A stretch of 64,000 nt of DNA from JANXQZ01 sp038225555 (lineage in GTDB: Bacteria > Acidobacteriota > Terriglobia > Bryobacterales > Bryobacteraceae): the NCBI GenBank assembly GCA_038225555.1, contig JBBRRB010000018.1, positions 1 to 64,000 of the forward strand. Direction: 5' to 3'. Shown in pieces: positions 1 through 7,334 of this stretch. Positions within the stretch are counted from its first letter, which is position 1; each line of letters opens with the position of its first letter. The position numbers and the translations under genes were made by a program. The notes beneath the pieces were generated by a model. The model saw only the letters and a list, made by a program, of their open reading frames with translations, made no database searches and was not told where the DNA came from.

Positions 1-217
1 GTAGAGCCAGAAGTTCGCCCACCTCTTCAAGAGAAAAGCCTAGCTCCTGAGCACGTTTGATGAAGCGCAGCCGCTCCGCCGTGTCTGGTGGAACCTGCCG
101 GTAGCCCGCTTGCGTTCGTGGCGGTTTTGGCAGGAGGCCCCGGCGCTCGTAATAGCGGACGGTTTCGAGATTTACCCCGCCGAGTTGCGCCAAACGGCTG
201 ATTGTCAGTTGCTTCAT
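1..217 (-). CDS. MerR-family transcriptional regulator, N-terminal part (runs off left edge)
   Basis: Read on the minus strand from an ATG at 217-215, the first 72 codons encode a winged-helix MerR DNA-binding domain. It begins MKQLTISRLAQLGGVN, continues ETVRYYERRGLLP, and carries the second helix segment RLRFIKRAQELGFSLEEV. Spacing and residues resemble the mercury-type MerR subgroup more than CueR or SoxR. The C-terminal effector domain, where the Hg-binding cysteines would be, lies outside the window, so the ligand cannot be read. A mer-like operator with a long-spacer promoter sits directly upstream and reads into this gene. That implies autoregulation, and that any effector genes lie to the left. 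Confidence 0.85.
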   Translation of the reverse strand, partial: MKQLTISRLAQLGGVNLETVRYYERRGLLPKPPRTQAGYRQVPPDTAERLRFIKRAQELGFSLEEVGELLAL

Positions 218-245
218 CACGTCCACTTTTCGTCTGTCTAAAACT

Positions 246-277
246 AGTCTAAACCCCGTACCTAAGTACGGAGTCAA
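246..277 (-). promoter_or_regulatory. mer-type operator/promoter for the MerR gene
   Basis: On the minus strand a -35 TTGACT (277-272) is followed by a perfect inverted repeat CCGTAC-TTAG-GTACGG (271-256), then a -10 TTAGAC or TAGACT (252-246). The spacer is 19 or 20 bp. An over-long spacer filled by a GTAC-N4-GTAC dyad is the hallmark of MerR-activated promoters, because bound MerR must untwist the DNA. The core closely resembles the known mercury-operon operator. The MerR ATG at 217 lies about 30 bp downstream. Confidence 0.82.
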
Positions 278-280
278 GCG

Positions 281-498
281 GCAGGCGCAAAAAAAGGCCG
301 GAATGTAAAAAGAAGCTTGGTGTTACATAAAGGGTAGGTTCTGCAACACTCGGCGAGGCCAATGAAATCAGCCCTTCCAGAGTCTCACTATTGAGTCTCA
401 AAACCGAATGCACGCCGTCGAGATGGACCCGGGGTCTGCTAGCAGGGCTCAGCAGACAGCACGGGTGGCGACTCCGCGAAAAATCGCAAATCTCTGCC
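281..498. other. Non-coding stretch, no gene recognised
   Basis: No plausible coding frame is seen; the overlapping ORFs here have low-complexity, family-less translations. A 7-bp perfect stem (GTCTGCT at 434-440, AGCAGAC at 451-457, 10-nt loop) and a short direct repeat GAGTCTCA are visible. Neither resembles a known RNA. Confidence 0.4.
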
Positions 499-820
499 TC
501 AAAAAGCAGGCTGCAATTTCGGCTCTGACAACGGCCCAGCAGCGAACACGGAAACCGCATAGCATGAGGTTCGGGACCCGAAGTTTGGCCGCACCTTCCG
601 GAATTCAAGGGCGAACCCCATGCGTGAGTAGAATTGCGGATCGCGTCCGAGACGCTTTTCGATGTCCGGCATGCCGATCAGCACCAAACCGATTCGGCCA
701 CGGTCAATTGAGTCGGTCCGCCTCGTCGATGACGAGCGGCGCTGTCGGATCAAGCAAGGCATTTCGCAGTCCAGGCATTTTCAAAAAAGTTTCTCCAATC
801 CTTTCAAGAACTTCCCGCAT
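499..820 (-). pseudogene. Remnant of a transposon-type AAA ATPase (TniB/MuB/ExeA-like)
   Basis: Two minus-strand frames together give fragments of an AAA ATPase. From the ATG at 820, the frame reads MREVLERIGETF and KMPGLRNALL and ends in a Walker-B-like segment PLVIDEADRLN at a TGA. A second frame then supplies GRIGLVLIGMPDIEKRLGR and YSRMGFALEF, which matches the post-Walker-B strand (sensor region) of transposon-associated ATPases. About 20 residues normally between these parts are missing, and the sequence degenerates after GFALEF. It is a decayed internal fragment with a deletion and frameshift, without Walker A and without a neighbouring transposase. The family assignment is from recognition of these motifs, not from a search. 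Confidence 0.6.
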
Positions 821-1799
821 TAACCCGCCCTCATCCCCTCCACTCCCCAGCTACTCTTCCTCCGAGGCACCAAATCCATGTCCGCAGCCAATCGAAACAA
901 AAAATCCCGCGCCGAAACAATTGAGCCATCAGCAGTGCCGCTCCCGAAGTCACCCGTGGTGTCCCAAGTGAACGGTGTGTAAGTCTGCACCGGATTGCCG
1001 GTTGCCCCATGATATCCGAGGATGCAGCACTGATTCACGCTAGGTGGATTGGCTGTCGACTGCACAACATTTCGAAACAGGAACACAACGAATTTCGCAG
1101 GTGAAATCACGCCCGAAGCTGTTAAGGCGGGCATCACCGTGCCCTTCAGGTACGAATCCAGCCAGCTGTTGGAAACAATTCCGAGCAGGTGGCAGCCTGA
1201 GGAGTAAATGGTCCCATGAGTTCCCACCGTGGCGGAACTGATCGTATAAGCGGAGGCGAACGTGACACTCAGAGCATTTTGATAGGTAGAGGAACCACCA
1301 ATAGTGGACCAAAATTCAGCCCGGCGGATACCGTTGACGTACTGAGTAGTTCCGACATTCACGCCGTTGATCGTAAGATTGGTCACATTCGCAACCAGCG
1401 GTGACTGCATCAGCCGAGTCTGGGCAGAGACGTTTCCGTCGCAGGAATCTGTTGCGGTTGGATCGAAAACGGTCGCCCCAATTGTAATCTTCAATGGCAC
1501 CACGACAGTATTGATCGTGGCGGCTGTCTTGGTACCTGCAAAGGGACTCGTACCGACGATGGTGCCGTTGTAGGTTCGGTTATCTTTCGTAGCCACAATG
1601 GAGTACGTCGCCAATGGAATCGTGGTTCCGTTCGCAGCTTGGAAGAGCGCGTCAGAGTGAGTGCCTTCATTCCAAGGCACGTGCGTATAATAACCGTGAA
1701 GTTGCGGAGCCGATTGCACAGACGAATCTGTCTGGGCGAGCAGCGAGTACGGAGCCAGCACGACTGCGAGTGCCAGGCTGGGCAGACAATTCTGGACAT
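820..1799 (-). pseudogene. Secreted hypothetical protein, probably frameshifted and truncated
   Basis: The main open frame (from about 1761 to 820) encodes a Thr/Ser-rich, beta-rich extracellular protein of about 313 residues, with motifs such as LHGYYTHVPW and TFTWD-type aromatic patches and few Lys. No family with known function is recognised. The frame has no good ATG: its hydrophobic signal-peptide core (LPSLALAVVLAP, then YSLLAQ) is in frame only with weak starts. An ATG at 1799 with an upstream AGGAGA is out of frame by one base. Restoring one A in the AGAA run near 1790 would give a perfect signal peptide beginning MSRNCLPS. The C-terminus (after about residue 280) turns basic and atypical and stops exactly where the AAA-ATPase remnant begins. 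Both ends therefore look damaged. A GTG start at 1761 with an intact gene is the alternative. Confidence 0.55.
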
Positions 1800-1919
1800 G
1801 TATCTAGGGAGTCTCCTATAGTCCTAGTCTAACTAGTACCAAGTCGGTTTGCAGTAGCGTTCCACTTTACAGTGATGGTGGAATTGCCCCTAAAACGAAG
1901 CCAAGTAGGGAGGACTAAG

Positions 1920-2417
1920 ATGGTGTTTATGAGACGCTCGCAGTATTTTCGACGGTGCTTCATCATCGCGCTGACCGCGTCGACGGCCCACGCCGATTTC
2001 GCCGCAGGTCTGAAAGCGTATGAAGAACACAACTATGTCGCGGCAGCCAAGGAGTGGCGATCCCTCGCCGAGGCCGGTGATGCGCCTTCTCAGTTCAACC
2101 TTGGATTGCTGTACCTCGATGGAGCGGGAGTGGTGCAGAATTACGAGCAAGCTATCGAGTGGTTCCGCCGCTCGGCCGATCAAGGCTATGTGAAAGCTCA
2201 GCACAACCTTGGCGCGCTCTACGGTGTCGGCACGGGAGTCCGCCGAAACTATGTACTGGCGCATATGTGGTTCAACATCTGCGCTGCCGCAGGCGACACC
2301 CAATGCGCAAAACAGAGGGACTTGGTTGCCAGGAAGATGAAGCCCCGAGATCTGACTGAAGCTCAACGGCGTGCGCACGAGTGGAAGCCGGTTGCAACCA
2401 AACCTCCGGCCAAATGA
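1920..2417 (+). CDS. Secreted Sel1-repeat (TPR-like) protein
   Basis: The start is set at the ATG at 1920, preceded by GGGAGG (1908-1913); the longer frame from 1872 has no such site. The 165-residue product has a basic N-terminus, a hydrophobic segment and a likely signal-peptidase site after AHA (before DFAAGL). It then carries Sel1-like repeats with the AxFNLGLLYLDGAGV-type pattern (A-x2-Q-x-NLG-x-LY-x-G-x-GV), followed by a second copy (AQHNLGALYGVGTGV). Sel1 repeats are alpha-alpha solenoids used for protein binding, so a periplasmic or envelope scaffold is inferred. The stop overlaps the ATG of the next gene (ATGA), so the two are probably co-translated. Confidence 0.85.
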   Translation: MVFMRRSQYFRRCFIIALTASTAHADFAAGLKAYEEHNYVAAAKEWRSLAEAGDAPSQFNLGLLYLDGAGVVQNYEQAIEWFRRSADQGYVKAQHNLGALYGVGTGVRRNYVLAHMWFNICAAAGDTQCAKQRDLVARKMKPRDLTEAQRRAHEWKPVATKPPAK

Positions 2418-2776
2418 GGGATCGTCGCATCTTTATTCTCCTTGCGCTGACACTGGTTCCCTCTCCTGCGCACGCCAGAACCCGCGCAGGCGGCACATAC
2501 TCGGCGACCGCCTATTCAACGAAGGGCGAGACAGCTTCGGGCGATCAGACCCACCGTCACGTGGCGGCGGCCGATCCAGCACTACTGCCTCTGGGCTCCC
2601 GCATCCGGATCACTGGTGCGGGACGCTACTCTGGCGAATACGAAATCGAGGATACGGGAGGAAAAATACGGGGACGCAGACTGGATCTGTTCATCCCAAA
2701 TGCAGCGGAGGCGAAGCGATTCGGTCGACGGCCAGTGCGGGTAAGAGTGCTCCACCGGGCAGTCATAAACAAGTAG
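2414..2776 (+). CDS. Secreted 3D-domain protein (double-psi beta-barrel, cell-wall type)
   Basis: The product has 120 residues. An ATG at 2414 overlaps the upstream stop and gives a clean signal peptide (MRDRRIFILLALTLVPSPAHA minus its last residues, cleavage after AHA). The mature part has TYSATAYS near its start, then ADPALLPLGSRIRI, then the EIEDTGGKIRG-RRLDLFIP block. The spaced aspartates and the G-T/D-T-GG pattern are those of the 3D domain found in MltA C-termini and in YabE/YocH-type wall proteins. Secretion plus this fold suggests a role at peptidoglycan. Catalytic activity cannot be asserted, since many 3D proteins are accessory. Confidence 0.8.
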   Translation: MRDRRIFILLALTLVPSPAHARTRAGGTYSATAYSTKGETASGDQTHRHVAAADPALLPLGSRIRITGAGRYSGEYEIEDTGGKIRGRRLDLFIPNAAEAKRFGRRPVRVRVLHRAVINK

Positions 2777-2803
2777 CGACACCTGCCGCTTTATACTGGT
2801 GCA

Positions 2804-3568
2804 TTGTTCTCCGTGCTGGTCTATTGCGCTCCTGAAGAAGAAGATATTCTCACTGCCGAGATGTGGGATGCAGGCACGCTCGGCGTCGTGGAAGAGCCCG
2901 GCGGGTTTCGAGCATTCTTCGATAATGAAACCAGGATCGAGGATCTCAGCAGCAGGCTCGGGCGCGACCCGGCAAGTGTGCGGGTAGAAGACGATGTCGA
3001 TTGGGCCCAATTGTCCCGCGACTCTTTCAAGCCTGTGCTGGTCGGCACTCGATTTTTTCTCGCGCCGCCCTGGTGCGAAATCCCCGCTCCCCACGGTCGC
3101 ATTCGTTTAGAAGTCAATCCTGGGATGGCTTGCGGCACCGGGTATCATCCATGCACGCAGTTGTGCCTGGAAGCCTTGGAACGTTATCTGAAACCCGGCG
3201 ACTCCGTTCTGGACGTCGGCACGGGTTCGGGTATTCTGTCCCAAGCCGCCCGACTGCTCGGTGCCGGACGGATCATCGCATGCGACGTTGATGAACAAGC
3301 CGCGATGATAGCGCGCCAACGAATTGGATCGGATGTTTATGCGGGATCGGCAGATGCCATTCGCGCGTGCTCATTCGACATCATCGTCGCGAACATCAGC
3401 GCGAGCGCCGTTGAAGACCTTCAACCTGAGTTCGCTCGCATACGCAAAGGCAAGTCGATCTTAATCGAGTCAGGCTTTTCCGAGACGGAGCAAGTCGAAG
3501 GAATGGAGGCGACTGCCGCATTCAAAAAAGACGGCTGGGTCTGCCTAATCAACAACTCGAACATGTAA
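2804..3568 (+). CDS. prmA: Ribosomal protein L11 methyltransferase-like (PrmA family)
   Basis: This is a 254-residue class I SAM-dependent methyltransferase of the PrmA family, which methylates ribosomal protein L11. An N-terminal substrate domain (residues 1-80) precedes the family signature GMACGTGYHP (107-116), the SAM-binding loop LDVGTGSG (136-143), the acidic end of strand 2 (ACDVD, 159-163) and the VANIS motif (195-199). The first residues (SVLVYCAPEEEDIL) align with the usual PrmA N-terminus, so the start is the TTG at 2804 or the GTG at 2813; no ATG is available. A TATACT hexamer lies only 6 bp upstream of the TTG, so a leaderless message is possible. It is slightly shorter than E. 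coli PrmA. The glycosyltransferase genes follow after 8 bp. Confidence 0.85.
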   Translation: MFSVLVYCAPEEEDILTAEMWDAGTLGVVEEPGGFRAFFDNETRIEDLSSRLGRDPASVRVEDDVDWAQLSRDSFKPVLVGTRFFLAPPWCEIPAPHGRIRLEVNPGMACGTGYHPCTQLCLEALERYLKPGDSVLDVGTGSGILSQAARLLGAGRIIACDVDEQAAMIARQRIGSDVYAGSADAIRACSFDIIVANISASAVEDLQPEFARIRKGKSILIESGFSETEQVEGMEATAAFKKDGWVCLINNSNM

Positions 3569-3576
3569 AATCGGAG

Positions 3577-4572
3577 TTGCCCAACTGTCGAGCTACGGTC
3601 GTTATTCCAACTCTCTCGGCGGATGCGGCACTCGTCGAGTGCTTGCGGTCACTGGACGCCCAATCGATCAGCGACTTCGAGGTAGTGGTGGTCGATAATA
3701 GCGGACGCAGCCTCGTTCCGCTCGATGCCGCGTCCAAAGTAATTCATAATCAGACCAATGTCGGGTTTGGGGCAGCCATCAACCAAGGCTTCCGCGCATC
3801 GGACGCGCCGTTTGTGGCCACCCTGAACGACGATGCGGTCGCCCATCCGCGCTGGCTCGAATCGCTGCTGAGGGAGATGGAAAAGCGCTATGAAATTGGC
3901 ATGTGCGCGTCCCAAGTACGCCTGGCGGGAGAGGACCTGCTCGATTCGGCGGGCATGTTAATCTGCCTCGACGGCAGCAGTAAACAGCGAGGTCATCGGC
4001 AACTGCCAGCGGCATTCCCGCGGGTTCAGGAAGTGCTGCTCCCGAGCGCGTCTGCCGCCCTGTACCGCCGCGACATGCTGAACGAAATCGGGCTCTTCGA
4101 CGAAAGCTTCTTCCTCTATTGCGAAGACACCGACCTCGGTCTGCGCGGCCGGTGGGCGGGATGGGAGTGCGTGTATGTCCCGGAGGCAGTGGTGGAGCAC
4201 CGCTACTCGCACTCCGCAGGGCAGGCGTCCACGTTAAAGGCCTACTATGTGGAACGCAACCGGCTTTTCGTCGCGGCGAAGAATTTTCCCCCAGACATTT
4301 TGCTCTCGGTTCCTTTCGAGACGTCCGCCCGCTATTTCTGGCATGTATTCTTCGCGATGCAAGGGAAGGGAATTGCCGCCCGGTTCGGACGCGAAGGCAA
4401 CGGCGGAATGCGACTCCCCCTATACGCGTTACAGGCTCACGCCGAGCTGCTGAGGAACCTGCCGCGTCTGTGGAAGCAGCGCCAGGCAATCAAACGCAGG
4501 CTGACCGAGCGGCAGTTCGGGCGTTTGTTGCGGCAGTACTCGATCAGCTCTCGACAGGTGGCGAGCCTGTGA
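3577..4572 (+). CDS. Family 2 glycosyltransferase (rhamnosyltransferase-like)
   Basis: This 331-residue GT-A enzyme starts at TTG 3577. The N-terminal strand VVIPTLSADA is followed by DFEVVVVDNSG, then the NVGFGAAINQGF segment (61-72) typical of WbbL-like rhamnosyltransferases. The nucleotide/metal site LNDDAV is at 83-88, and the acceptor-side acidic motif YCEDTDLGLR comes later. Such enzymes add sugars to lipid-linked or protein-linked glycans at the cytoplasmic membrane face. The basic C-terminal tail probably contacts the membrane. Its TGA overlaps the GTG of the next glycosyltransferase, so it belongs to the coupled cassette that follows. Donor and acceptor are unknown. Confidence 0.88.
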   Translation: MPNCRATVVIPTLSADAALVECLRSLDAQSISDFEVVVVDNSGRSLVPLDAASKVIHNQTNVGFGAAINQGFRASDAPFVATLNDDAVAHPRWLESLLREMEKRYEIGMCASQVRLAGEDLLDSAGMLICLDGSSKQRGHRQLPAAFPRVQEVLLPSASAALYRRDMLNEIGLFDESFFLYCEDTDLGLRGRWAGWECVYVPEAVVEHRYSHSAGQASTLKAYYVERNRLFVAAKNFPPDILLSVPFETSARYFWHVFFAMQGKGIAARFGREGNGGMRLPLYALQAHAELLRNLPRLWKQRQAIKRRLTERQFGRLLRQYSISSRQVASL

Positions 4573-5291
4573 AGGGAGCTCGCGATGCTGAGGACTTTCT
4601 GATCGTCATCCCCGCCTACAACGAGCAGGGCGCCATTGCTGGAGTGGTGAATGAGATACGCGCGTTGTACCCAGGGCAACCAGTTCTAGTGATCGACGAT
4701 TGCTCTGTGGACGCCACGAAAGACCTGGCGCGCAACGCAGGTGCGCAAGTGCTGCCGCTGCCGTGTCATTTAGGTCTAGGCGGGTGCGTCCAGGCAGGCT
4801 ACAAGCTGGCCTTCGAGCTTGGATACCAATACGTGATCCGGGTAGATGGCGACGGCCAGCATGATCCCGCGGACATTCCCCGCATCCTCGCCGAGCTGCG
4901 TACGTCGGGATGTCAAATGGTGATCGGCTCGCGCTTTTCTCAGAAGCAAACGAGCCTCCTGAGGGGTTTGGGCATTCACGTTTTTCGGATGATCCTGCGC
5001 CCAATACTAGGCAAACCCGTCTACGACCCCACGTCCGGCTTCGTGGGAGTAAACCGTCAGGCGCTCGAAGTATTCACTAAGAGCTTTCCTCTGGAATATC
5101 CTGAAATAGAGACGCTAGTGGTGCTTCAGCGCAAGCGCTTTCGATTTAAGGAAATCGCCTGCAACATGCGGCCCCGGCAGGCTGGGCGAAGCTCGATCAC
5201 GCCCGTAAAATCACTTTATTACATCGTGCATGTTTTGCTGGGAGTATTTGTCAACGTGCTGAAGTTTGAAGGGCGGCGGAGGAAAATCTGA
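4569..5291 (+). CDS. Polyprenyl-phosphate mannose/glucose synthase-like GT2 (DPM1/GtrB type)
   Basis: The start is a GTG at 4569 overlapping the previous stop (GTGA); a longer in-frame extension to 4119 only repeats the antisense-like frame of the preceding gene and is rejected. The 240-residue product contains FLIVIPAYNEQGAIAGVV, the LVIDDCSVDAT strand, HLGLGGCVQAGYKLA and the donor site DGDGQHD (93-99). This is the signature order of dolichyl/polyprenyl-phosphate hexose synthases. These make a lipid-linked sugar used by GT-C enzymes outside the membrane. A DUF2304 membrane protein and a GT-C enzyme follow directly, which supports that donor-making role. Confidence 0.88.
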   Translation: MKGARDAEDFLIVIPAYNEQGAIAGVVNEIRALYPGQPVLVIDDCSVDATKDLARNAGAQVLPLPCHLGLGGCVQAGYKLAFELGYQYVIRVDGDGQHDPADIPRILAELRTSGCQMVIGSRFSQKQTSLLRGLGIHVFRMILRPILGKPVYDPTSGFVGVNRQALEVFTKSFPLEYPEIETLVVLQRKRFRFKEIACNMRPRQAGRSSITPVKSLYYIVHVLLGVFVNVLKFEGRRRKI

Positions 5292-5293
5292 AC

Positions 5294-5644
5294 ATGGATC
5301 GATTGCTCGCCGCCACTACGGTTCTGAGCGTAGCTTTGATGCTGCTGGTGCTGTTCTCTGTGCGCCGATCCCATATCCGCGTGGAATACTCGGTAAGCTG
5401 GCTGGCGGCATCCCTCGCTCTGTTGCTTCTTTCGCGCTCGCATTTTGCGCTGAACTGGCTGGCGGGTTATCTGGGATTGACGTACCCTCCCATAGCCTTG
5501 GTTCTCCTCGTATTCGGAGTTTTTCTGGTCGTCTTCTATCGCTTCTCGGTCATCATCTCGGATCTGAAGGACGCCAATATCGCTATGGCCCAGCGGCTCG
5601 CGATTCTTGAGTTTCAGTTGCATTCCCATAATGAAAGCAAGTAA
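5294..5644 (+). CDS. DUF2304 small membrane protein
   Basis: The 116-residue protein starts two bases after the previous stop. Three hydrophobic segments (about residues 3-22, 33-50 and 62-84) are followed by a short amphipathic, coiled-coil-like tail containing VIISDLKDANIAMAQRL. This size and layout, next to a DPM-like GT2, are those of DUF2304 proteins. They are commonly found beside polyprenyl-phosphate sugar synthases and may anchor them or help move the lipid-linked sugar across the membrane. The function is inferred from context. The 3' end overlaps the next gene. Confidence 0.8.
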   Translation: MDRLLAATTVLSVALMLLVLFSVRRSHIRVEYSVSWLAASLALLLLSRSHFALNWLAGYLGLTYPPIALVLLVFGVFLVVFYRFSVIISDLKDANIAMAQRLAILEFQLHSHNESK

Positions 5645-7334
5645 GCAACCCAAAGTTCTGCCGACTCCAGCAGGTCTGGAAGCGTGGCACTATGCGCTGG
5701 CTGGGCTCGCCGCTCTCATCGGACTCTTCATGGTTTATGGACCGTCCATGTCCGGGCCCTTTCTTCTGGACGATACCTACCTTCCCTATCAACTTCCGAA
5801 CTACGAGCGCGCGCCGCTGAGCGAATGGATGAAGGGCGTCAGGCCCATCCTGATGCTCTCCTATTGGCTCAATTTTAGTGCCAGCGGCGATGAAACTTTC
5901 GGGTACCACCTGGTGAACGTGCTGCTCCATTTTCTGAATGGGAGCTTTGTGTTCCTCATCATGAGGAAGGTGCTGGAGTGGGCGCGCTTCGAAAAATGGG
6001 ACCGAGACGTCTTCGCTGTATTCGGTTCCGGCCTATTTCTGTTCCATCCGCTTCAAACCGAGTCCGTGAGCTACATCGCGAGCCGGTCGGAAACATTGAG
6101 CGTGTTCTTTTTTCTTGCGGCCTTTACCTTATTCCTTTACCGCCGGGCAGTAAGCGCCTCGTGGGTGATCTCGGTCGGGGTGCTGGTGCTCTTCGGCGCG
6201 GCCTGTCTGGTTAAGGAGCACTCGGCTGTGCTGCCAGCCCTGTTGCTTTTGACCGATTACTATTGGAACCCTGGGTTCACTCTCGAAGGCGTCCGCCGTA
6301 ACTGGAAGTTGTACATCCCCATCTTGCTCGGTGGTGCGGTCGCCGTAACATTTGTGATACGCCTGCTCAGTTCCGCCACCACCGCTGGCTTCGGAATGAA
6401 AGACCTCACTTGGTATCAATACTTCTTCACACAATGCCGAGCGATCTGGCACTATATCCTCTTTTTTATTCTCCCGCTAGGCCAGAACCTGGATCACGAG
6501 TTTGCGACCTCAAAGTCCATCCTTCATCACGGGGCGCTTCTGGGATTGCTCCCCCTAATCGTGCTGATCGCGGCCGCTTGGCATTACCGGCGTCGCTACC
6601 CGCTGATCTCCTATGGCGTATTTACCTTGTTGCTCTTGTTCGCCCCGACATCGTCGGTAGTGCCAATTCGCGATACTCTGGTTGAGCGCCGCATGTACTT
6701 GCCTTTCATCGGCTTCCTGTTCATCGCCATCGGAATGCTGCGCTGGTGGAAGACTACGCGGACGGCGCTGGTAACCACCCTGGGAGTCATCCTCTTGGCG
6801 GAAGCCGGGCTTGCCTACAGTCGTAACGAGCTCTGGAGCAATGCGGTCAGCATCTGGGCTGACAGCGTGTCGAAATCGCCGAGCAAAGTGCGCCCGCGTT
6901 TCCAGCTAGCGTATGCGTACTATGCCGCCGGACGCTGCCCCGAAGCAGTCAATGAATTCGCTCGCACTGGCGAATTGGAGAGTCCGGATTTCAGTCTTCT
7001 GATCGATTGGGCCCTTGCGTCGGACTGCGCGGGCAACTCTTCCGACGCACTCGCGAAGCTCCAGCAGGCAGCCGCTCTGAACGGGACCGCGCATGTTTAC
7101 TCTCAGATCGGCATGGAATACGCCAAGCTCAAGCAGTATCCGCAGGCGCTCGACGCGCTCGAAAGAGCGCAGAAGCTTGACCCGAACTTCCAGATGACAT
7201 ACATCTATCGCGGCAACGTTTATGCGCTTCAGGGCAAGCGACGGGACGCGGCTGCCGAGTACCAGCGCGTACTCGAGATGGACCCTCAAAACAAAGTTGC
7301 GCGGGATGGGATGATCAGGCTTTCTCAGCAGTAA
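5631..7334 (+). CDS. TMTC-like GT-C membrane glycosyltransferase with C-terminal TPRs
   Basis: A polytopic membrane protein of 567 residues; the ATG at 5631, inside the end of the DUF2304 gene, is preferred. After the first transmembrane helix comes the GT-C acidic motif GPFLLDDTYLP (Asp47-Asp48). Then follow the TMTC-like signatures HPLQTESVSYIASRSE and LVKEHSAVLP, about ten hydrophobic helices, and from about residue 390 to the end at least three TPRs (for example YPQALDALERAQKLDP). Eukaryotic TMTC proteins with the same order transfer mannose from dolichyl-P-mannose to proteins. Here the gene sits just downstream of a DPM-like synthase, so protein O-glycosylation outside the membrane is the best inference. 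The stop overlaps the next ATG (TAATG). Confidence 0.82.
   Translation: MKASKQPKVLPTPAGLEAWHYALAGLAALIGLFMVYGPSMSGPFLLDDTYLPYQLPNYERAPLSEWMKGVRPILMLSYWLNFSASGDETFGYHLVNVLLHFLNGSFVFLIMRKVLEWARFEKWDRDVFAVFGSGLFLFHPLQTESVSYIASRSETLSVFFFLAAFTLFLYRRAVSASWVISVGVLVLFGAACLVKEHSAVLPALLLLTDYYWNPGFTLEGVRRNWKLYIPILLGGAVAVTFVIRLLSSATTAGFGMKDLTWYQYFFTQCRAIWHYILFFILPLGQNLDHEFATSKSILHHGALLGLLPLIVLIAAAWHYRRRYPLISYGVFTLLLLFAPTSSVVPIRDTLVERRMYLPFIGFLFIAIGMLRWWKTTRTALVTTLGVILLAEAGLAYSRNELWSNAVSIWADSVSKSPSKVRPRFQLAYAYYAAGRCPEAVNEFARTGELESPDFSLLIDWALASDCAGNSSDALAKLQQAAALNGTAHVYSQIGMEYAKLKQYPQALDALERAQKLDPNFQMTYIYRGNVYALQGKRRDAAAEYQRVLEMDPQNKVARDGMIRLSQQ

Noticed and set aside
249..971. Two overlapping frames (249-608 minus and 408-971 plus)
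   Set aside because: Neither has a ribosome site or family features, and both cross the mer promoter or the ATPase remnant.
4119..4568. A 150-codon N-terminal extension of the DPM-like glycosyltransferase
   Set aside because: The extension overlaps the upstream GT2 gene in another frame and has no similarity to the family; GTG 4569 with a 4-bp overlap is the natural start.
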